Assembly (NCBI RefSeq): GCF_037126465.1 | Contig: NC_088207.1 | Span: forward strand, 39,306,143 to 39,370,142 | Source: Ornithodoros turicata | Lineage: Eukaryota > Arthropoda > Arachnida > Ixodida > Argasidae | Direction: 5' to 3' | Length of the DNA stretch: 64,000 bases | Part shown: positions 24,701 through 34,998 of the stretch, piece by piece | Layout: every line of letters begins with the position of its first letter | Numbering within the stretch: position 1 is the first letter of the stretch | Position numbers and translations under genes: made by a program | Notes under the pieces: generated by a model | Told to the model about the DNA's origin: nothing | Seen by the model: the letters and a program-made list of their open reading frames with translations, nothing else | The model's database searches: none

Positions 24701-27700
24701 GTCGTAGCGGATCGCAAAATCAGTAAAAATAAATAAATATATATATATATAAATAAAACCTCAATAAAAATAAAAAAGCTGCAAAATACAATAATAATAA
24801 TACGTCCTGTGTATGTCCTCTATATGTCCAAATATCTCTGAGAGACATTCCTGGAACCTCCCCTGGATCAGCAAATGCGGAAGAAATGCGGGTCCTGTCT
24901 GTCTGTCCCAGAGACGTCAACGGGCTATTCAGCCTAGTCCCTGGGATATCCCAAAATCCCAAGTGGGATATTGTGTGGATGTTTCTGAGACACATCTGGT
25001 TTATTGGGTGAGTCTGTCCCCTAGCAACTGTGCGCGTCTCCCCTCTCCGTTCCACGTTGGACATGACGTTGGACGTCTTCCAGCGGCTGTGGTGCGGAGT
25101 CGGAAATCGACCTTCTGGGAGCAATGTTGCAGGACGCCTTGGTAAATTGGACACCTCATGTCATCATACTTCTCAAAGCGAGAAATTAATTTCCACCCAT
25201 GATGCTACTACGAGGTTATCCTTTCCAAGCAAAAACCACGAATTTCTATTTATTTTTATTGCCCCACCTAACCACCCGCCTGCGTGTCTGAATTAAAGCT
25301 CCCTCTCGCGTTTTCTGAACGAACGAACTCCGCATCCACGGTGACGCAGAGGCATGCCAGGAGCGGACTTGGTTCAGGTTCAGAAAGCGCTGCAGGGCAC
25401 GTGTGGGTGGTCACGCGGTTCAAAAATTCTGTAGCGTGGCTTACTCAGTTCCACAAATTCGACTTTCTGTTGCACAATTAATTGATCGATGACTGCCAGG
25501 TACTCGAGTCCAGGTGCACATCCTTCTATTGGCTGGCGTGGGCCTTTTGCTACATTCCCGGAGACCGATGGTTGCCTGCTGCGAGATCTCCTCGGGGATC
25601 CAGGGGTCGATGGAGATTTGGGAGAGTGACCTTGAGTGGAAATTAATGGGGAGTGACTCACGCACAATGATGTGAAAACCAAAATATAACCTTCATGAGG
25701 GTCCTAAAACGTGGTAACACATACAACTTTGATAGCCCCGTTTTCGTAACACGTTAGGCCAGCCCAGCAATTTGACAGTAGAAGGACGTGTGACTAAATA
25801 GACATAGCAGTTTCCAGGAATTTCATAACACGACAGAAAGCGTAAAGGAAATAAAAATAATAATAATAATGATGATGATGGTGGATTTTTTGGCACAAAA
25901 GCAACAAAGGCCAAAGGAAATTACGACAGAACTTAGAGGGGCACTAAAGTGTAAAAATTTCTTTCCTGGCGGAATGGAAGACGTTACAACAATAGAAAGA
26001 GAAAAGGATTCACTCGTTGCGTCCCTTGTAAGCTATGCGCGAAGGAAAGCCATCTCAAAAAATTTCAGTTCCGAACGCGTTGTGAAAGCAGGTCACTCAA
26101 CTTGATGATTAACACATGAAATCTAACTTGCGTGATTGTGTCGTTCACGTTTGTAGCCTGCATCGGCCAATTCTCGTTTAGCTCGATGATTGGTAAGTTG
26201 ACCAAAAATTGCGGTGGTTTTATGAAATTGCTTGGCTCTGTTGGTTTGTGCAACAGCCAATGGATGTTCAACGCCTGATGCCGCGGCGTGCCGGCGACGG
26301 CATATTGCGATAGATTTCACTGGATTGTGTCTGACAATGTATCGTCAAGAACACTCCTCCAGCTGAATGTTGCTGGTCGAAGTAACGGGAAGCGTGAACT
26401 GAAGCAGCGCTTCGTGCTGCGCTGTGGTTGTACTTATTGACGCCAACAACAGAACAACAGTAACAATCATCATGATGACGAATCCCATACAAAGCACAGA
26501 CACGGAGAGAACAGCGTTCAACTGGCACCTGAAGTTCATTTTCATGATCCACCTACTACGGAAGGTCGCGGGAGAGAAAAGCGAGCTCGAGCGGGGACAG
26601 GTTGACCGATTTTTGGCTAACGTTGTTCGGGGAGTTCAATGAGGAATGCCTCCACAATCTCAACGCTCCGGCTTACGGCGTGGTTCCGAGTGAAAAATAG
26701 CCGACGACGTTCCTCTAAACCAACCAGCGGTACCCCTTTCCTGACGTCAAAATGACGTGGGCGTCTCGTCGGCTCGTTCCGGGCCTTGCCACCGTTGCGC
26801 ACTGTCGAATCGAAAACCGAATTCTGCGATATTTGTGCAACTGTTGATTGAATTTCTTCGCATGGTGCATTTTAATAGGCAGGATAACCGCTTGGTTTAA
26901 AAAAAATGGTAGTGCTTGAGGTGCTTTCCGAGCTCCTTTTAATTACATGAGGCATATGCTGTTATATTGCCTCAGTGTGACGTATTCCGGTCTTTCGCGT
27001 TGCATGATCTCGAAAACCTTCCGTAAAACGTTCCTTCCATCTGCCAACGCCCTTGACTTTTGCCTTTGTGAAGGGATAATAGGCTCGTGGGGTAGCCCAA
27101 GTCCGAAGGGCTAATTTGGGAGTACGGATTTTCGAAAAAAGTGACAGGGCAGGGTACCGATTTTGTAGGGAACCTGTTTAGAGAAAGCCGAGTTGCTGCT
27201 GGCCGCTAACAGACTAGATAAGGATGGTGGCGCCCCGTAGTAGCGGCTGTTTCGACGTGATAGGGAAGGGAAATAATGGGACCGTAGCCTTAAATCACGA
27301 ACCGATGAATCGCTTTCCTTTTGTGTCGTTGTCAAGGCAATGGCATCTTTAAATCAGCGAAGAGAAAAGTTTTTACTTTGTTCTTTCTAAGAGTGAAGCC
27401 TCGCGTCGGGGGTCGAAAAGAGTGCAGTTCGCAATTGTCGTCTCCACACTTAGTCCTATTTACATGAACACATAATCTGTGAAAGGCCAAACAGAATTGT
27501 TATGGAACACCTCGACTACACTGAACAACCATAGTCCAAGCACAAGCAAACTGTAGGCGAACCGTGCGCGTAGAACTCTTACCATTGTGCCCTCCTGTCA
27601 TCCTGCTATTCTTCTTCTTCTTCTTCCACCACTAGGAACAGTGGCTATTCTTCTTCTTCTTCTTCCACCACAGTGGCTATTGCTTTGAAACACTCTTCTT

Positions 27701-30700
27701 CTCCTTCTCCTTCTTCTTCTTCTTCATGGTACAGACTCGTGAAGCTCGTGTTGTTGTTATTGCTTTCTCTAGCTCTATTTCTTCTTCGTGGTGTGTTATA
27801 CGTTACGGTAACTATATGGGGCTTTGTACAGGGTTCGCCAAGATAAATTTTGGGGTTTGTAATGAATACAAAACAAATAAAAACAGTGTCGGGAAGCTAA
27901 AGTAGATGCGTAGAGGACGTATTATGCATGCAACTTGGCCCGTTACTCTGTCGCTAAATCGTGAAAATTAAAAAAACCGCCGCTGCCTTAACATTTCCAA
28001 TCGGCTATATCTGTGTTTGAGCTCCTTCCATCAGATGGCGACACGGTCGAACGCGGCGTTGCAAACTCCGCGCAGTAGTCCTCTGCATTCAGTTCCACGT
28101 GTTCACTAGTTTCGATATCGTCCGCAATACCGCGTTCGACCGTTTCGCCATGTGAGGAGCTGAAACACAGGTATAACGGATTGGAAATACAGGTATTGCC
28201 ATCTTTTTTTAATATCCACGATTTACCCACACACAAACGGGCCAAGTGACAGTATCGATATAAAATTTTGGTGCATAATACGTCCTCTAACACCTACTTC
28301 AGCTTCCTGACACAGGTTTTATTTTGTTTTATCTCCGTTACAAACCCCAAAGTGTATCTTGGCGACCCCTGTACAACGCAAGGATCTTCTGTGGTCTTGC
28401 ATATGCGAGATACCGAGTGCAGGACGATATGAAGCAAGCATGTTCATATGTAGATTCCCCCAAGTAAGTGTATTCTTCTTCTTCCTCACTCACTCACTCA
28501 CTCACTCATTCATATGACAAGACACGGCTATGCCGTGTATTTAATACACCATAATAGCAACGATTCACAATTCAGCAGCTACGTAAAGCTAAAAACGATA
28601 TATCAATCAGTAAGGTTTGCCTATCAATCAAAACACATTATACAAAGAGTTACTATATATCTCTGCAGAGCCACACAGTGCCAATATAAGAAATATATAT
28701 AGTAAGGGATTTACAGCAAAAATACCAAAATGCAGGTTGGTTGCTACAGCTCTACCCATAGGCCCTCAAGTCGTGATAGAAATCCCAGCAAGATGTCACA
28801 GTCAACATTCTCCTGAGAAAGGCCGTTCCAGACCCTAACTGCTAATGCGAAAAATGAACGTTTAAGGCAGTTGGATTTGGAGAGATACTGGATAAAAGGT
28901 TTGTTTTGCTTAACGCGTGTGCTTCCGCTAACGCAGTATGTACAGTATACAGGGTGTCCCAGCTAAAAGCGAACATATTTTTTTAAAAATATATGTATAT
29001 ATTACTTTTTCCGAGCTAGATGAAATCAATTTCAATATAGCATATGCTGAAGGGCACTCCTTAGGAGGGCATTAGCAAACTCCTAATGCAACGTCTCAAT
29101 TAACTTTCAATAATTAACTTTTTAATTATAAAAGCTACGAATTTGTCCCAATGAGAGCATCTGGTCCCTTCGGCCACCCGATACCGTAGCCGTTTTCAGA
29201 ACAAAAATCTACCCGATAGAGCTTTCGCAAAAAATTCGTGAAGGAACACGCTTTCTTCTTTATTTTTTCATTGCGCATCTCCAGAGACGCGTCTTCGCTC
29301 CACTCCCAATGTGAGAGGGTGAAGGAGCACAGTGCCTCAAGGAGCACAGTGATATTTATGGCACGTGACCCGGGTCAGCTCTGACATTTCAACACCCTGT
29401 AGCAGGTCGAAGGAAAAGCGAAATCGTACGGGAAGATATCCCAGGAAGATGATTGGTCCAAAATTACTATAAAATATAGTGATCGGGGTCTTCCACTTTC
29501 ACTCATTTCTATTTTCTTTCTCTCCCATGGAAAGAGAAAGGGGTAGAGGTAACACTACGCACACCACAAAACAGACTACTTTTTGTTCCTTTATTTCTCG
29601 TGGCCAGGTGCACCGCATTGCTGACGGTCAGATGCAGCGTAGTGTCGTTCATTTAACTGAACAGATAAATGCTTTGAAGGGACAACAGTGCAAGGAATCT
29701 GGAATAAGGGGATCGTTAAACATTATTCGTTTTCACGTCACCTTTCACGTCATAAGGAATATAGAAAGAAGTTGAAAAAAGCATAGCTGCTGGCCAGACT
29801 TACTGATCTATGGATGTGCTGTCGTGTTCTGCGGCGTATCATTGCCCTTATCCGTACCACGAACTGAAACACACAAATGACATTGGATGAGATAAGAGGC
29901 GTTTGACCACGGTGCTCCCACCTAGGAAATTCTGAGAAAGAGTAGTGAGTAACGAATGGGCCCTTGCTGGCTGGAAAGCGGTCCGCAATGCGTTCACGAG
30001 ATCCAGAGCCGTTTATTAGTAGAGTTTGGCCATTGGGAGGAGCCTGTATCAAAGCGCGCCATTTGACGTCACACGATGGGCGGTGCCAAGACCAGTGGCA
30101 CCATTTTGGATCAGAGTTATCGCATTGAAACCTCATATTCCGCCATTTCGAAGCAGGGGCACAGCCTTGAAATCCCTCCGTGCCGCCGTGGCTCGCCTTT
30201 CAACCCGGTCAAGTGGGCGGAGCGATCACAGCTCTGACGTAACGGCGGCTTCCCACCTCTGGGCGGCAAAAGATCAGAGAATGGCCAAACTCTCATCACA
30301 AACGGCTCTGACGAGATCTCGCATTGTGCGCCACATTGAGTCTCTCACTGAGATGTTCTTCAACGTAACCACCAAATAATCGGAGGCTGCGTGGACTGCA
30401 TCCGGAAAATATGCCGCTGCAGTGGTTCTTGCGGATGAAGACATCTTTACAGCGAGAAGGCGAAACGGCAAAAGGCGCACAATCCCCCAAAGCCGGTAGT
30501 ACACGGCCGACGATACGGAGCGAGCTCTCATTGGTCTCTTCAAAGGATTTGTCCAATCATCGCGCGGGAGATCTTTTGAGGAGACCAATCCGAGACCTCT
30601 CTGCATTGTCGCGTGAGGATGAGAGGGGGAGAGAGAGAGAAAGCGCAGACATTTTTGCATTTTAGTGCCCCTTTAAGACGCCTTAAAGAAGGATCGACTC

Positions 30701-33628
30701 ACCAACGCGAGAAATGACAACAACGGCAAGGACAAGTACTAGGGCAAGGGTGAACCCAAGTAGTGCGTAGCTGAACTTTGAATGGTAAGCCTCGTTCGAC
30801 ATTTCTCGTTCAACTTCCAGCCTAGTGAGAAAAAGAAAAGACAACGGCATATCACTCCCGTTTTTAAGCACATAGTGGTGGCACGCCCTCGTAATATACA
30901 GCAGGATAATGCTCGGTATATAAGTGCACAGATTTTCTGGCCGTTTTCTGTGGGGAGAAGCTGCGCACAGTCGCAACGAAAGGCTCTACATGAGGAGGGG
31001 GGCGGGGCAATCTCTCCGGTAGTTTCGATACCAAGCCATGTCGAAGGCAGGGGCGGATCTAGAGCGGGGGGGGTCAAGCTGTCCTGACCCCCACCCCAAT
31101 TTCTGTCTACACGTAGTGTTTAATTGACCTAGATCGTGTATCTACCATGCTGGCCAAAGCTGGACCCCAGTGGCAGAAAAATCCTGGATCCGCCCCTGGT
31201 CGAAGGTCGTGTGTATGGTAAACGTCCTGACGTCTCGGAACGTCGCAGTCCTCGGTACTCTGCTGACGTCGCCAATGTGGTCACTCTGTTCAGTCGCAAG
31301 AAGGCCAGCAATGTACCTATCTATGACCAGTGGTGGATCAAAAAACGTCCAGATGTTCCGATCCTTCCTCAATTTCTGATGTCAGTCACATAGAGCTTCA
31401 GTCCCCCCCCCCTCCCCCGTTAACATAAAAATATTGGATCTGTCTCTGCCTATGACGTCATCTCGCACTTTTCAGCGGCTCTTCAGGCGAGAAGAGAGTG
31501 AAGCTATTTCTCGCGACTTGTTGAGAAAGCGACCCGCCTTACACTTGCTTGCCTAAGCTGGTTTGCGTATACTGTTCAGCCTCTTCGATTGGCTGACCTC
31601 CAGCCTTGTGTGATCCAGGTGTGACGTCCACGATCTCTAGACGAATAACTTCTTCTGGAGCAGTCAGAACATCTGAACCGACCTGCTCATCCTGCGTCTT
31701 TTCCTCCTTTTTCTTTCCTTTCTCCCCTTTCTTTTTCTTCTTGCCTTTCTTGTCCTTCTTCGATAACAGGTTATGAAAGGGGAAGTGTGGACCAAACAAA
31801 CTGAAACACAAAATTATAATAATGTGCAGGCATACAGCCATTTGTAGACTACCATGAAAATACTCTAAAAAGTGTCACAGGAAGATATTTTGGTGTAGGA
31901 AACTGTGTTCTTTTTTTTTTTTTTTTATCGTGTGCATCTGTCCCACGTTGTCTTGCATTTGCCATTAGTGTCTGATTGACCACCATCGACAGCGACAGGT
32001 GTTGTAGCATAAAAGCATCGTAACCTCAGATCTGCTCATGCGCACCCTCTTCCACGATGGACGTTAAAAGGACGGTCGCATCCGTTTCAATCGATTTCGA
32101 ATGTATTCTAGTGTCATTTTATTCCTCCTGGACACTGGCCACGGTATCGAAAATCCCAGGCGAAAGAGTCGGGTAGTTTTTTGCTGTTATTCGACTAAAT
32201 ACATGACAACAAGAGCAGACGCCGGATGTTGAGAATACGCCGAAATTCCTTCTCTGGAAAAGCGAGAACCACCACCTAGGAACCAATGTGGGCGAGACCT
32301 TGAGGAAAGCATAGAGTTAACGTAGGAAGACTCTAGAGAACGTACTTGACGCGCGCCGTCAATGCGATTCTCCTATCCCCGAGCGTGACCGCCCGGGCGC
32401 AGCCATCCGTTGATCATGGACAGTGTTAGTGGACGAATTTCTGCCCCTAAGCACAGCGGAGCTGCTCCGTTTGTTGCCAACCCTGCGCAGTCACGTGGGA
32501 TAACAAACGGGGAAACGGGCCGGTGGAAGGAACGATCGACGTCCAGCGAAGGAAGCGAGGCAAACCGTGTAATTGCGTTGAGTACGTACGGACCTTTTGG
32601 ATGCGTGCAGAACTGAGTAGTGCTGTTTGTATCGCAAAATAAACATTGCCATATCAAGCGTAAATCATATTTTATCTGGGAGATTACCTGCGACGCCGTC
32701 AACCCTTTACTTTCCACCGACACGGATGTACGACAGCGCCTTTACACCTCTGCTTATGCGTTCCGCCTTCTCACTCCTCCGCTTAGGAAGTGACGTCACG
32801 CCGCTGGAGCACTTTTCGTGCCGAACGTAGTGGCATCGGTTTCATAGATGAGTTCCCGGATGCGACCGTACTTTTTAAAAAAGGTGTCCCCACTGGACAC
32901 GTTGAAGAATCCACAAGCATCAAAATTACACACATAGTCCAATCACTGTAAAGTAGACGCGCCCAGAATTATTTGTAACTACAACACCCTTCGTACACGT
33001 AGCACTAATACACTGAGCATGTGCTTCCCTTTGCTGAAGTTGAATAAATAACTCACTCCTCAAACTGTGGAACTTGCATCATTAGTTGAAACTGTTGCGC
33101 GCCGTTGTCTTCCTCCTCTCCTTCGTCTCCAACCGGGAATCCGTTATTTATCCTTGTTCCCGACGTAGACAGCCCAGGACCGCTACCCTGCAAGGCCATG
33201 TTGGTACCTCCCGCGTTGGCGGCCAGGTTGATGCGCGTATTCAGAACGGCTTCCGTGTTCTTCTTGTTCGCCGTACCGTCGCTGTCATCATCACTGCTGA
33301 GACCGTCGGATGAGCTCTCCTCAATTATCCAAACTACGCGTCTCTGTTTCTTCCGTTTCTTCGGCGCGGGCTGAACAACAGGGTTCTGGGGCGAGCTTCC
33401 CACTGCAGCGTTCGCTGCGGGAATTGTAGTGGGAGTAGCTGAGTCCGTTACAGCCGCTGCAGCCACCCCAGGAGTTGCACTAGGAGCCGGAGGCGTTGTT
33501 GGTGATGCTGCAACTGGTCCCTGGGGTGGTAGGGCCGGTGGTGGTGGAACCGATGACGCCGGCGGTGGCGCTGGAGGTCTGGGTAGTCTCGCAGCTTCTA
33601 ACGCGGCCTTAGCCGCGGCAACAGTCAT
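12705..33628 (-). CDS. Phospholipid scramblase with long amino-terminal extension (9 exons)
   Basis: Membrane protein of the PLSCR family, which moves phospholipids between bilayer leaflets or acts as a lipid-anchored signalling protein. Exons (minus strand): 33628-33057, 31800-31549, 30821-30703, 25630-25445, 20655-20575, 15407-15268, 14681-14511, 14044-13886, 12743-12705. Every phase matches, giving 572 residues and stop TGA at 12707-12705. The scramblase core starts in exon 4 ([20 protein letters not shown]), continues with [14 protein letters not shown], the Cys clusters [11 protein letters not shown] and [23 protein letters not shown], and the Ca-binding-like [15 protein letters not shown]. 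It ends in the membrane stretch [16 protein letters not shown]. Exons 1-3 add a Pro/Ala-rich region, basic KKRKKQRR (residues 90-97), a Lys tract and a hydrophobic segment (about 291-314). The core is very secure; joining exons 1-3 rests on phase and on exon 4 lacking a start codon. Confidence 0.85.
15733..15900 (+). repeat. Gypsy 5' LTR
   Basis: It starts TAGCATATCGTCAGCATCGA (the leading TG of the right LTR is changed to AG) and ends GCTCCTACA. Confidence 0.85.
15927..16289 (+). pseudogene. Gypsy gag remnant
   Basis: ATG at 15927 follows the primer-binding site. After a stop codon at 16046, where the family has Trp, the same frame continues with [20 protein letters not shown] and [16 protein letters not shown], typical of arthropod gypsy capsid regions. 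The sequence after about 16290 is too scrambled to follow up to the RT region; the 16.3-17.1 kb part reads in several frames. Confidence 0.75.
17390..20072 (+). pseudogene. Gypsy pol remnant (RT, RNase H, integrase)
   Basis: RT blocks are [33 protein letters not shown] and [17 protein letters not shown]. The catalytic box at 17984-17995 reads YIND where the family has Y(I/L/V)DD. A frameshift near 18110 leads to [12 protein letters not shown]. RNase H ([22 protein letters not shown]) follows an in-frame stop at about 18448. The integrase has an HHCC zinc finger ending CVASCLACQ and the first Asp in VHLDIVGPL, then another frameshift near 19300-19420 before [11 protein letters not shown]. The carboxy end runs to the right LTR. 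Confidence 0.9.
20073..20242 (+). repeat. Gypsy 3' LTR
   Basis: It starts TGTAGCATATCGTCAGCATC and ends GGCTCCTACA, directly after the purine tract 20061-20072. Confidence 0.87.
20826..20960. repeat. Dispersed-repeat fragment
   Basis: ACCGTATTTACTCGCGTA and two CGCATAATTTGCGCAC / CGCGTAATTTGCGCAC units. This reads like the end of a DNA transposon, with no coding content. Confidence 0.45.
22660..24580. mobile_element. Possible DNA transposon remnant bounded by inverted repeats
   Basis: ACGAGTTCACGACCTACTTA with following AATAAGAGAGCGACCAGGTC (about 22677-22715) is matched in inverse by GACCTACTTAATAAGAGAACGACCAGTTCAC-type sequence at about 24522-24560. Both sides also carry GTTAC-rich tracts. 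The interior contains a SINE-like copy and a GAACCG/GGTTACCGG-rich region (23400-23760), with no transposase recognised. Confidence 0.5.
23075..23280 (+). repeat. SINE-like copy, family with GTGACGTTGCCCAC
   Basis: A B-box-like GATTCGAGTCC is followed by a tail containing GTCGTGACGTTGCCCACATC. Related copies read on the minus strand at 34290-34430 and 47330-47520. Confidence 0.6.
24790..25020. repeat. Dispersed repeat with ATCCC/GGGAT motifs
   Basis: GTCCCTGGGATATCCC, CCAAGTGGGATATTGTGTGG and GAGACACATCTGGTTTATTG resemble another repeat segment at about 21945-22100 (ATATCCCACATACCTCCC, GTGGATATTCTGTGGATA). No coding content. Confidence 0.45.
27600..27725 (+). repeat. TTC-rich tandem repeat
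   Basis: (CTT)n runs separated by a repeated CCACCA...CAGTGGCTATT unit, present twice, then a third CTT run. Confidence 0.8.
27827..28373. repeat. Foldback MITE with about 180-bp inverted arms
   Basis: A 547-bp element starting TACAGGG and ending CCCTGTA. The left arm carries GGGGTTTGTAATGAATACAA, GAGGACGTATTATGCATG and CTTGGCCCGTT. The right arm carries their inverse (AACGGGCCAAGTGACAG, TGCATAATACGTCCTC, CGTTACAAACCCC). The centre is also an imperfect inverted pair, around GACACGGTCGAACGCGG and CCGCGTTCGACCGTTTCG. Nearly the whole element can fold on itself. It lies in scramblase intron 3. Confidence 0.9.
28486..28509 (+). repeat. (CACT)n microsatellite
   Basis: Six or so copies of CACT, within scramblase intron 3. 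Confidence 0.85.
28948..29401. repeat. MITE with TACAGGGTG ends
   Basis: The left end TACAGGGTGTCCCAGCTAAA and right end TTTCAACACCCTGTA form short inverted termini around 454 bp of non-coding sequence. Confidence 0.65.
30703..33628 (-). CDS. Scramblase exons 1-3: Pro/Lys-rich extension and extra membrane segment
   Basis: Exon 1 (33628-33057) starts at ATG and encodes about 190 residues rich in Ala and Pro, with a basic cluster and an acidic Ser stretch ([15 protein letters not shown]). Exon 2 (31800-31549) encodes a Lys-rich tract. Exon 3 (30821-30703) encodes a predicted helix, [20 protein letters not shown]. Exon 1 ends with two bases of a codon, and exon 2 begins with one. Exon 2 to exon 3 needs a GC donor (GGCAA|GCAAGT at 31548). 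Exon 3 ends with one base, and exon 4 supplies two. Alternatively exons 1-3 could be a separate small membrane-protein gene with an unseen last exon. Confidence 0.6.
31048..31198. repeat. hAT-like MITE with 8-bp target duplication
   Basis: A 151-bp element with termini CAGGGGCGGATC / GGATCCGCCCCTG. GTCGAAGG flanks it exactly on both sides (31040-31047, 31199-31206). An 8-bp duplication and CAG...CTG ends are the hallmark of hAT insertions. It lies between scramblase exons 2 and 3. Confidence 0.88.
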
Positions 33629-34998
33629 TTTATAAGCTGCAACGAGTCAGTTTATTCTTTTCATTTTTCGCTCCTTGCGTATATAACAAGGTTTTCAAGA
33701 TAAAACGTGGTCATGAATGACAGTTGGCCTTTAGTATGGTTCATGGTAATTATTCTAGAGTGGCTAGAGAGTGGCATAACTTCAACTGAAGCTGAAGTGA
33801 ACTGAAGTTTAATACCAATTCCCCTTACCTTCAAAACGAGCACTGGGAGGGGGCAGATGTTCCTTCCGCTGCCATTTTTTCGGTTGATGGCGATGGCGAT
33901 CATCACGACAACGCGGATATTTGCGAATTTTTTTACCTCAGTAATGCGCATCGCAAAAAGAAGTGAGTAAAGTGGAACTAGTTTCACACAGCAATGATTA
34001 GCCTGCCAGGTGAAAAGAAAAGTCTACGAAGGCACAAGGTCGGCGCGGTTATAACCGGAAAGAAATGTAAAAGGGGCAAACGTGCTCAACATGGGCAGCT
34101 AGGATCAATTTCTTTTGCTATGGTTTGTTCCCTGGAGTGCAACAGAACACGCTTGGTCTCTTTGTGTGCGCTAATCTGAGTTATTCTTCTAATGTTCACC
34201 ATAAACTGGAATGTTCCACGTTTAAATGCATGTTTTGCCTTTATAATGAAAGGCATTTTTAGTGTTAGACTTACAGCAAAGCAGTGGTGATGGTGGTGGT
34301 GGTGGTAATGGTGAAAGGGCTCGCCGTTGTCGGCCTCACAGAGGTGGGCAACGTCACGATTGACGCCCTGGGGAATGTGCGTCCTGGGCTGACTACTAAG
34401 GTAACTGTGGCAGCATATGTCTAAAAGCAGATACTTTCTTATCATAAAGAGTCCCATCGAGCGAATAATCATAGCGCTATCGACGGACATAACAAACAAC
34501 AACTTTATTTGTGACCTTGGAGAGTGGGGAGTTTCATCGCCACAGGCGATACTCTACCCCATTGCTGGATGGAATGGGGGGAATAAAATAACGAGCCCCT
34601 TCACAATAACGATCGAAGTCCGATGGTGTCCAGAAATGTCAGAAGAGCTTTGAGCGCAGAGCGTTGCTGGGCTGGAGTGGGCCAGGACACGACATCTTGC
34701 CTAATCGACGGACATCGACGGACAATCTTGACATCGACGGACATCTTGCCTAATAAACTGCCCAATAGTTACGAAAGATGCCATCGCAAAAGTCACATTC
34801 GTTGCACGTCCTCGGGTTTTCCACGGCATTAATTGCGACTTTCGAGCTATAAGAAAATACTTTGTCGACAGGGCTATTGCCATCGTCACGTGCCTCGACC
34901 GTCATCATCACGTGAAAGTCGGTGCTGAATGTCGCGCGAGGGAGTTTCGTTCTTCCCGTTTGTTTTTATGCGTATATAGTGTCAGAAATAGCAACGCT
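33629..34998. promoter_or_regulatory. Divergent intergenic region between scramblase and SLC22 genes
   Basis: The scramblase ATG (33628, minus) and the chosen SLC22 ATG (34999, plus) point away from each other across 1.37 kb, so this segment must contain at least one promoter unless untranslated exons extend further. It contains a SINE-like fragment (34290-34430, minus) and a small tandem of ATCGACGGACA units (34708-34745). A TATATAG at about 34973 is too close to the SLC22 ATG to be a comfortable TATA box. Confidence 0.4.
34290..34430 (-). repeat. SINE-like fragment
   Basis: Read on the minus strand it carries CGTGACGTTGCCCACCTCTG and GACAACGGCGAGC, shared with the copy at 47330-47420 and partly with 23212-23240. 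Confidence 0.6.

Larger units (their letters stand above)
25935..30676. mobile_element. Possible large element with AGGGGCACTAAA ends
   Basis: AGAGGGGCACTAAAGTG at 25935-25951 faces TTTAGTGCCCCTTTAA at 30661-30676. If both ends belong together, the element is 4.7 kb, carries two nested MITEs (27827-28373, 28948-29401) and has no recognised transposase. Two independent short elements are an equal possibility. Confidence 0.35.

Noticed and set aside
30274..30660. Overlapping 117-128-codon frames near 30.3 kb
   Set aside because: Repeat-like region read in several frames on both strands; no splice logic with the scramblase exons.
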